From SAR86 cluster bacterium (GTDB lineage: Bacteria; Pseudomonadota; Gammaproteobacteria; Magnimaribacterales; TMED112), in the NCBI GenBank assembly GCA_003331605.1, contig QOPD01000007.1, positions 1 through 61,284 of the forward strand: a stretch of 61,284 nucleotides of DNA, written 5' to 3'. The position numbers and the translations under genes are program-made. Below are positions 42,893-49,271 of the stretch, piece after piece; positions within the stretch are counted from its first letter, which is position 1, and every line of letters starts with the position of its first letter. A model generated the notes under the pieces. That model was given only the letters and a program-made list of their open reading frames with translations, searched no databases and was not told where the DNA came from.

Positions 42893-44172
42893 TACAAAAT
42901 CTCAAAAAACGTTCCCAACATCACAAAAAATATAATTGCAAGAATGGCTGTACCCGGAATTGTAACAAACCAAGAACCAAGAATTCCATAAACAACCTTA
43001 GAATCTACCTTATTCCCTCCAAATAGCCCAATCCCAACCACTGCTCCCACAAGAGTATGTGTTGTAGATAAAGGGATTCCAGAAATACTACCAAGCAATA
43101 CAATGACTGCTGTTGATAGTTCTGCTGCAAAACCTTTTGAGGGTTTCAGTTCTGTAATTTTTTCCCCTATGGTTTTTATGACTTTATACCCTAGAGTTAG
43201 CATTCCCAAGATTATACCTATTGATCCAGTAAGCAGCACCCACTCAGGCACAACAGATTGATTTTCAACTGAGCCTAAGTTTTCAATAGTTGAAATAATT
43301 GCTGCCATTGGTCCTACTGCATTAGCTACGTCATTTGAACCTTGTGCAAAAGCAATAGAGCATGCGGTAAAAATCATTAGTATTGCAAATTTACCTTCAA
43401 TATTTGGGTCTTTGGAGTTTGATACGTAATGAGACAAAATTAACCTTGATGTTGCGTAACATATCAAAGCAACAATAAAAGAGATAAAAATATTTATAGC
43501 TATTACATCCTGATCTCCGAAGTATTGAGTTATCAATGTGGGTATTTCTGTATTTGCTAAACTTTTAGTTAGAGTGATTGCACAAATCAAAAATCCAACT
43601 AAACCGGCATATAACGGAATATAGTTTCTTCCTGCTTCAATTGGGTTATTTGCCTTAATGATAAATTTTTTAGCTGAAAAATAAATTAAACCAGATAGCA
43701 CTGCAGCCACAAGGGGCACAATCAGCCAAGTAATTGTTATGCCTCCGATATAGGACCAGCGTATAGAGGACCAACCTAAGTAATAAATACTAAATCCAGC
43801 TATTGCTCCAATTATTGAATGTGTTGTTGATACTGGCAAACCAAATAGGGTTGCAAGTAGAAGCCAAGCACCAGCTGCAAACAAGCTCGATAACATCCCC
43901 AAAATGAATATCGATGGATCATCACTAAAAAGTTCAGGAGATACAATATTCTCCCTAATAGTAGTGGTTACATCGGCACCTGCAAAGTATGCACCTAAAA
44001 AAGTAAAAATTGATGCTAATACCAGTGCTTGGGTTAGGGTAAGAGCTTTACTTCCCACCGATGTACCCATGGCATTTGCCACATCATTGGCACCAATTCC
44101 ATATGCCATTAGGAAGCCAAAAAATAAAGCGGAGATAATAATTAAATAGAAGTTGTCTATGATGAATTCCAC
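42892..44172 (-). CDS. pit: Inorganic phosphate transporter, PiT family
   Basis: 426 residues with about 10 transmembrane helices. The two signature repeats are GIGANDVANAMGTSVG near the N-terminus and QGSNDVANAVGPMAA in the middle; each is followed by a PLSTTHT/PVSTTHS motif. PiT proteins co-transport phosphate with H+ or Na+ (Na+ would suit this Na+-NQR cell). The start is GTG at 44172. First gene of a five-gene operon with c-di-GMP enzymes; a conserved 43-bp element lies 79-121 nt upstream. Confidence 0.95.
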   Translation of the reverse strand: MEFIIDNFYLIIISALFFGFLMAYGIGANDVANAMGTSVGSKALTLTQALVLASIFTFLGAYFAGADVTTTIRENIVSPELFSDDPSIFILGMLSSLFAAGAWLLLATLFGLPVSTTHSIIGAIAGFSIYYLGWSSIRWSYIGGITITWLIVPLVAAVLSGLIYFSAKKFIIKANNPIEAGRNYIPLYAGLVGFLICAITLTKSLANTEIPTLITQYFGDQDVIAINIFISFIVALICYATSRLILSHYVSNSKDPNIEGKFAILMIFTACSIAFAQGSNDVANAVGPMAAIISTIENLGSVENQSVVPEWVLLTGSIGIILGMLTLGYKVIKTIGEKITELKPSKGFAAELSTAVIVLLGSISGIPLSTTHTLVGAVVGIGLFGGNKVDSKVVYGILGSWFVTIPGTAILAIIFFVMLGTFFEIL

Positions 44173-44250
44173 AGCATTATTTTGCAGGAAATCTGATGTA
44201 ATTACTATTATTTAGGACTATTGGTTCAGGGAAAATTCAAGCTGTGCAAT

Positions 44251-44293
44251 ATCCATCTGAGGAGTGTTGCTTTGTCTTTGTTCGAGATTAGTA
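44251..44293 (-). repeat. Shared upstream element, copy 1 (Pit)
   Basis: A 43-bp sequence that recurs at 46950-46992 with 37/43 identity, including a perfect 19-nt core (plus strand TGTTGCTTTGTCTTTGTTC). It lies 79-121 nt upstream of the Pit start on the coding strand. It contains a tandem CTTTGT hexamer. Probably a protein-binding site or promoter part; no coding frame is conserved. Confidence 0.75.
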
Positions 44294-44306
44294 GCTCTTT
44301 ATTTGT

Positions 44307-44609
44307 TTACTCAACGACAATAGGTCCTGATCTGGGATCTGTGATGCCTGTTTGAGGCATTTCTACTAGCATATGCCTAAAGGTGTCAAGAAAGTTAACC
44401 ATATCGTGTCTTGCATTTGCTAACGACTCTTCAGATGACCATATCCCAACAGCAATAAACTCTATATTGCCGAATTCTCTATCATTTGTCCTCACTAAAA
44501 ATGAGGATTCTTGCCCTTTGAATGTTGGACCATTATTCATAATCGTCAAGAATTCTTTTTCAAAGTCGCTTTTAACGGAAAATCTAACAATATTTGAATA
44601 TTTGCTCAT
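44307..44609 (-). CDS. ABM-fold (antibiotic biosynthesis monooxygenase-like) protein
   Basis: 100 residues, no signal peptide. The sequence pattern (NIVRFSVKSDFEKEFLTIM, helix; SSFLVRTND; FIAVGIWSSEESLANAR; FLDTFRHMLVEMP) is that of small dimeric alpha/beta-barrel ABM proteins. Heme-degrading IsdG enzymes share this fold and use Asn, Trp and His; Asn-6 and His-78 are plausible counterparts, but the Trp is not in place. It follows the TonB-dependent receptor by 9 nt and should be co-transcribed, so it may act on the imported compound. Confidence 0.75.
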   Translation of the reverse strand: MSKYSNIVRFSVKSDFEKEFLTIMNNGPTFKGQESSFLVRTNDREFGNIEFIAVGIWSSEESLANARHDMVNFLDTFRHMLVEMPQTGITDPRSGPIVVE

Positions 44610-44618
44610 AAAAATCTC

Positions 44619-46874
44619 CTAATAGTTCAAACTAATACTCACCCCAATGGTTAGAGGTGCGCCAGCTATAACTGTTGGAGTGCCGATAATATTGCCACCA
44701 GTATTGCCAATATCAATAAGGTATTTTTCATCAAGAAGGTTTTTCGCAAAGGCAGATACTTCATACTCATCCATTAAATAATTTAAATTAAGGTTTAACA
44801 ATCCATAACCTTCTATCAATGTAAATGGATCATTGCTTTCTTCTGCGAACATATCATCTTGATAGGTGTAAGCAAGAATGGTATTGAACTTATTTAGCGA
44901 AATATCTATTCCAAGGGAATAAGTATACTCTGGCGCAAACCTCCACTTATTGCCTGCATAATCAAAACTTTGTCCTGAAGCAGTATTGCTACCAAGTTTT
45001 GCATCATTATTGCCAAAAGAGCCAAACACTTTAGAATTTAAACCAAAATTAAAACTGCCGTAGACCTCAAAACCTTGTATCGTTGCTGTATCCATTATAT
45101 CGAGCTCTGTTTGACCAGTAGCGTAATTTAGCCTCTGAACTGAATAATTTGAAAAATCGTAGGTATAAATTGCACCTGAAAGAAAAGTTTTTGAATTGAC
45201 AATAACAAAACCTACATCGATAGTTTCGACCTCTTCAGCTGGAGTTACTGCACTAAATGCCACTACAGGATTTATTCTTCCTTCTGAGTAATTTGCGTAA
45301 AAAGAAATATCGTCATTAAATGCATAATTAGCCCCATACTTAAAAAGACCTTGTCCAGGGTCGGTGAAATTATTGCTTATTTCGTAACTTGGAGTTTGGC
45401 AAACACCAAAAAGTAAAAGAGGTCTAGGACAGTCAGGCACGCTTTGAGAGGCAGTGCTATCTGTTTCATTCTCTCTGTAGCCAAGTGTCAAAGTCAAATT
45501 CTCGTTTACCTTTATTGAACTATTAAAATAAAGAGATGTTGCTTCTTCATCCGCTCTATCAAAACGATTTTCGGTGTAAAGTGGGACAGGTAATGCTTGA
45601 TAGTTTGCTAAAATAGCTTGTCCATATGATGCTCTTGCAGAAAATAAATCCAAAGCAGAGTCAAAAATTCTGTTGCTCGCAAATACCCCTGCTCCGCCAA
45701 AATCTGGATCAAGTATTCCTGGAAGGCCGTACTGAAACGAGGTAAGTGCATCAACTCCTAAGAAGGACATTAAATAACCCTCATCAAAATAGAATTCATA
45801 AGATTCACTTGCGGATCTTGTTTGCTCATTGAAGCCAACAAAAAATGACAGGATATCATTTTTGAAATTATACTGAATCTCATAACTCTCAAGATCATCA
45901 TCACGATTATTCATTGCTGAAAATAGCTGTATAAATGATCCATCTGCCTCAAAGTAATTATCAGTTCTAGTTGAGGAGTTTTGTAAATTAAAACTAATAG
46001 ATGAATTGGTATTTAAGGTGTAATCGAATAAAAATTGGTAAGTATTTAGGTATCTTTTTGTATTTGCCAGCTCATCGTTTCTAAAATCGACCGGCCCATA
46101 GATGGAATTTTTTTGGTCCCGCGGGGATGGTATGAAAATATTCTTAAAACCTGGTCCAGGCGAATCATTGTACTCATGGTATAGGACTACATCAGCCAAC
46201 AAGCGCTCTGTAAGATTATGAGTGTAACTTAATCTTACTGCATTTGCATTGCCTCTTCCATTTACGCTTCCACCATTTAAATTTTTTGTGTAGCCATCTT
46301 TATCAACGTAGTATGTAGACAACCTAAGTGCTGAATTCTCACTAAGAGTAAAATTATGAATTGTTTCAATATAACTTCTGTTGAAATTACCAAAACCCGT
46401 AGAAAAACCTCCATATGTTTTTCCAATTTCTGCTTTTTTTGTTACAACGTTTACTGCTCCGGCAGATGCATCAACTCCAAATGTTGTTGGTTGTGGCCCT
46501 TTGAGAATTTCTATTCTATTAATATCAAATAATGCAAAACTTGACATTGTTGTTGTTCCCATAGATTGACCATTTAAAAATCGGCCAATTCTAAAGGTAA
46601 GAGCACCGCTGTCATTTCCAATTCCCCTCATAGAAAAACTTGGGTACGACACTTCCTGTTCTTGCACATTGAAATTGGGAACGTAATAGCTAAGTTGACC
46701 CAATTCAGTTATCTCTTGAGTGTCAAGGAAATCACCTTCATAAAGATTTAAAGTTGTTGTTACGTCAAGAATATTTTTTTCGATTTTTTCAGCTGAAACA
46801 ACTATTTCTTCAACTTCCTGAGAAGTAGTAATAAATGCGATAAAGATTAGTAAGATTAATTTGAAAATTTTCAT
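44619..46874 (-). CDS. TonB-dependent outer-membrane receptor
   Basis: 751 residues. Signal peptide (1-17), then a TonB-box-like EEIVVSAEK, plug domain (about 25-150: LSYYVPNFNVQ, PSFSMRGIGND, INRIEILKGPQPTTFG, GAVNVVTKK) and a beta-barrel with many aromatic strands ending in GVSISLNY, typical of outer-membrane insertion. The substrate is unknown. It is followed by the ABM protein gene (9 nt) and preceded on the coding strand by the 43-bp element shared with Pit. Confidence 0.93.
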   Translation of the reverse strand: MKIFKLILLIFIAFITTSQEVEEIVVSAEKIEKNILDVTTTLNLYEGDFLDTQEITELGQLSYYVPNFNVQEQEVSYPSFSMRGIGNDSGALTFRIGRFLNGQSMGTTTMSSFALFDINRIEILKGPQPTTFGVDASAGAVNVVTKKAEIGKTYGGFSTGFGNFNRSYIETIHNFTLSENSALRLSTYYVDKDGYTKNLNGGSVNGRGNANAVRLSYTHNLTERLLADVVLYHEYNDSPGPGFKNIFIPSPRDQKNSIYGPVDFRNDELANTKRYLNTYQFLFDYTLNTNSSISFNLQNSSTRTDNYFEADGSFIQLFSAMNNRDDDLESYEIQYNFKNDILSFFVGFNEQTRSASESYEFYFDEGYLMSFLGVDALTSFQYGLPGILDPDFGGAGVFASNRIFDSALDLFSARASYGQAILANYQALPVPLYTENRFDRADEEATSLYFNSSIKVNENLTLTLGYRENETDSTASQSVPDCPRPLLLFGVCQTPSYEISNNFTDPGQGLFKYGANYAFNDDISFYANYSEGRINPVVAFSAVTPAEEVETIDVGFVIVNSKTFLSGAIYTYDFSNYSVQRLNYATGQTELDIMDTATIQGFEVYGSFNFGLNSKVFGSFGNNDAKLGSNTASGQSFDYAGNKWRFAPEYTYSLGIDISLNKFNTILAYTYQDDMFAEESNDPFTLIEGYGLLNLNLNYLMDEYEVSAFAKNLLDEKYLIDIGNTGGNIIGTPTVIAGAPLTIGVSISLNY

Positions 46875-46949
46875 GGCCCTAAAATAATTTCTTTATGTTA
46901 CTTTTCTGTGTAGGTTTGGTGAAATATTAATAAAATTTTTTAGTAGACC

Positions 46950-46992
46950 ATCCATTTGATGAATGTTGCTTTGTCTTTGTTCAATATTGGTA
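46950..46992 (-). repeat. Shared upstream element, copy 2 (TonB receptor)
   Basis: Second copy of the element at 44251-44293 (37/43 identical, 19-nt perfect core). It lies 76-118 nt upstream of the receptor start, almost the same distance as copy 1 from Pit (3-nt difference), and in the same orientation relative to its gene. Confidence 0.75.
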
Positions 46993-46997
46993 CAAAA

Positions 46998-47015
46998 ATT
47001 TCACAAAACTGTTGC
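46998..47015 (+). promoter_or_regulatory. Weak Pho-box-like sequence
   Basis: ATTTCAC-AAAA-CTGTTGC has 7-4-7 spacing; the first half matches CTGTCAC in 5/7 and the second half equals the first half of the site at 34362. A TAACAT box (47027-47032) follows after 11 nt, just before the GTG at 47040. Suggestive only. Confidence 0.25.
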
Positions 47016-47039
47016 TATCCACTCTTTAACATATTTCAA

Positions 47040-47240
47040 GTGATCAAAGAAATTAGAAGACTCGAAAAAATTATAGATAAGCTAAGTGATCAGCCTGTTG
47101 CTGATGGTTTGCCACCACTTGTCGCTGTTAATGATGAATATCATATCCAAGATTTTGAATCACCCGTAGAAAATTTAAATTACTTACTCGACATACTAGA
47201 AGATCTACTTGACACTGTTGATGAGCAAAAAGAAAAATAG
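47040..47240 (+). CDS. Small acidic helical protein, 66 residues
   Basis: From a GTG at 47040: MIKEIRRLEKIIDKLSDQPV, then a short loop, VNDEYHIQDFESPVENLN and a leucine-rich acidic helix YLLDILEDLLDTVDEQKEK. Two amphipathic helices with coiled-coil character; no family recognised. The open frame extends upstream but through a shared regulatory element, so the GTG start is preferred. No Shine-Dalgarno sequence. Confidence 0.45.
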   Translation: MIKEIRRLEKIIDKLSDQPVADGLPPLVAVNDEYHIQDFESPVENLNYLLDILEDLLDTVDEQKEK

Positions 47241-47276
47241 TCACTTCCAACAAGCCTCTGAAAGTTGTATTTTAAC

Positions 47277-47367
47277 TGGCGGAGAGACAGGGATTCGAAC
47301 CCTGGAAGCCCTATTAAGGCTTGCTGGTTTTCAAGACCAGTGCATTCAACCGCTCTGCCATCTCTCC
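47277..47367 (-). tRNA. tRNA-Ser (anticodon UGA)
   Basis: A 91-nt class II tRNA with encoded CCA. The acceptor GGAGAGA pairs with TCTCTCC, followed by discriminator G. Anticodon stem CTGGT/ACCAG closes loop CTTGAAA (anticodon TGA). A long variable arm (AAGCC...GGCTT) and TTCGAAT T loop identify serine. It reads UCA and related UCN codons. Confidence 0.97.
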
Positions 47368-47424
47368 TAACCGCGATATTATAATCCATTTTGTTGACTA
47401 GAAAATAGCAGTTAGAATCATATT

Positions 47425-48459
47425 ATGAAAAGGTTGCAAGTATTTGGATCAACGCCCTCACCATACACACAAAAAATGCTTTCTTTATTGAGGTACAGAC
47501 AGATACCCTACGATGTTCATTGGGGGGATGCTAAAGGCAGGCTAGAAGCTTTGGGTATTAAGCCGCCAAGACCAGTTTTGTTGCCTGTTGTATTGCTTGA
47601 GAATGAAGATAAACAACTTGTTGCAACGACTGACTCAACCCCAGTGATCAGAAGGCTTGAAAAAGACTTCCCAGAACGACAAGTAATCCCGGAAGATAAA
47701 GCACTTGGTTTCATAAATTATATTCTTGAGGATTTTGCCGATGAATTTCTAACTAAGTTTATGTTTCATTACAGGTGGCATTACGAAGCCGATGCAGACA
47801 AGGCCGGAACGATTCTCCCTTTAATAGAGTTTTCACAAACCCTACCTAAGGACAAGCTTGCGCAATTTAAGAGCTTTTTCACTCAACGACAAATTGAAAG
47901 ATTGTGGGTTGTTGGTTCTAGTGAGGCAACTGCTGAATTAATTGAAAGAAGTTTTAAGGAGTTTATGACATTGTTAAACGATCATTTGACTCATTCAAGC
48001 TTTCTTTTGGGGAATAAGCCCTCCTCAGCGGATTTTGGCTTTTATGGTCAACTTGTTCAATTAATTAAATTTGACCCAACACCCAGAGCAATCTGCCATG
48101 AGATAGCACCAAGGGTAGTTGCGTGGGTGGAAATAATGGAAGATCTATCCGGCTTAGATGCTGAAAACTTACACTGGTCGAGTTTGGAAGATGCATCCAA
48201 AAACTTACACAATATACTGAAATTAATTGGCACTTTATACGTTCCACTTTTATTGGAAAATGCTAAAGCTGTTGCTGATGAATCAGATGAATGGGAAGTT
48301 GCAGTTGAGGGGTCATTATGGAAACAAAAAACCTTTCGCTACCAGGCAAAATGTTTGCAGTGGATTCGTGATGAATTTAATGCCTTGAATGATAACGATG
48401 AACAAAGGGTTTTATCTGTTCTATTAGAAACAGGCTGTGAAGATATTCTTTCAGATTAG
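47425..48459 (+). CDS. Glutathione S-transferase-like protein
   Basis: 344 residues. The N-terminal thioredoxin-like domain (KRLQVFGSTPSPYTQKMLSLLRYRQIPYDVHWGD) and TDSTPVIRRLEKDFP (the glutathione gamma-glutamyl-binding Asp-Ser-like motif) are those of GSTs. The C-terminal part (~100-344) is a helical GST domain extended by ~100 residues (SSFLLGNKPSSADFGFYGQL is the N-capping motif). Function unknown; detoxification or a structural role is possible. A TAGAAT box lies 6 nt before the ATG. Its 3' end overlaps the convergent AMP nucleosidase gene by 4 nt. Confidence 0.82.
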   Translation: MKRLQVFGSTPSPYTQKMLSLLRYRQIPYDVHWGDAKGRLEALGIKPPRPVLLPVVLLENEDKQLVATTDSTPVIRRLEKDFPERQVIPEDKALGFINYILEDFADEFLTKFMFHYRWHYEADADKAGTILPLIEFSQTLPKDKLAQFKSFFTQRQIERLWVVGSSEATAELIERSFKEFMTLLNDHLTHSSFLLGNKPSSADFGFYGQLVQLIKFDPTPRAICHEIAPRVVAWVEIMEDLSGLDAENLHWSSLEDASKNLHNILKLIGTLYVPLLLENAKAVADESDEWEVAVEGSLWKQKTFRYQAKCLQWIRDEFNALNDNDEQRVLSVLLETGCEDILSD

Positions 48460-49229
48460 TATCTGAAGTGCTTGATTTTCTCGCCGCTTTTACCAATGTC
48501 GGTCATGGCATTGATGCCTATCTCAAGGTGTTTTTTTGACCACTCAGAAGTAACTTTTTTGTCGGATTCTTCAGTTTTTACGCCGTCAGGAGTCGTTGGT
48601 ACATCGGAGACGAGTAGCAAAGAACCGCGAGCAATTTCATTGTAGTGACCAGCTATAAAAATTGTTGCTACCTCCATATCAATGCCGATAGCAGTTGTTT
48701 TCTTTAATTTTTTCATGAACTGTTTATCGTGTTCCCAGAGCCTTCTATTGGTGGTGTAAATTACCCCAGTACGATAATCGCAATTTGACTCAATAATCTT
48801 ATTTGAAACAAATTTATGTAGTTTGAAGGATGGTAGCGCTGGGACTTCTCTTGGAAAATAATCGTTTGATGTCCCCTCTCCTCTGATGGCGGCAATTGGA
48901 AGAATGAAGTTACCTATTTCAGAGGTATCTTTTAAACCTCCACATTTACCTAAAAATAATACTCCTTTAGGATTTCTTGCAGAGAGCAAATCCATCACTA
49001 AGGCTGCATTGGGCGAACCAATACCAAAATTGATAATTGATAAACCATTTTTGTTGGTTGCGCTTGGCATAGGCTTTTCTTGACCCATTGGTTCAATGTC
49101 AAATTTTTCGCAAAATGAGGTTAGGTAGTCTTTGAAATTGGTTAAAAGAATGTAATCCCCAAATTCATCCGGCTGCATTCCGGTATACCTTGGTAACCAG
49201 TTTTTTGCAATTGCGTACTTATCTTCCAT
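48456..49229 (-). CDS. AMP nucleosidase, short Bacteroidota-type
   Basis: 257 residues. Hydrolyses AMP to adenine and ribose-5-phosphate. The fold is that of nucleoside phosphorylases: INFGIGSPNAALVMDLLSA, VLFLGKCGGLKDTSEIG, LPIAAIRGEGTSNDYFP, GVIYTTNRRLWEHD and AIGIDMEVATIFIAGH. The length and these phrases match the short AMP nucleosidases known to me from Bacteroidota, not the ~480-residue E. coli Amn with its extra N-terminal domain. It lies 42 nt after gcvP on the same strand. A transfer from Bacteroidota is plausible. Confidence 0.82.
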   Translation of the reverse strand: MEDKYAIAKNWLPRYTGMQPDEFGDYILLTNFKDYLTSFCEKFDIEPMGQEKPMPSATNKNGLSIINFGIGSPNAALVMDLLSARNPKGVLFLGKCGGLKDTSEIGNFILPIAAIRGEGTSNDYFPREVPALPSFKLHKFVSNKIIESNCDYRTGVIYTTNRRLWEHDKQFMKKLKKTTAIGIDMEVATIFIAGHYNEIARGSLLLVSDVPTTPDGVKTEESDKKVTSEWSKKHLEIGINAMTDIGKSGEKIKHFRY

Positions 49230-49271
49230 AAATTGGGAAGGGATAATAGCAAATAAAGAGCGAAATAGGAA

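Noticed and set aside
44307-44609. Naming the ABM protein an IsdG-type heme oxygenase
   Set aside because: The Asn and His can be matched but the catalytic Trp position is not Trp, and no heme-uptake genes other than a generic receptor are present.
46956-47039. Upstream extension of the small protein at 47040
   Set aside because: The extra codons cross the 43-bp element shared with the Pit promoter, which is better explained as regulatory DNA.
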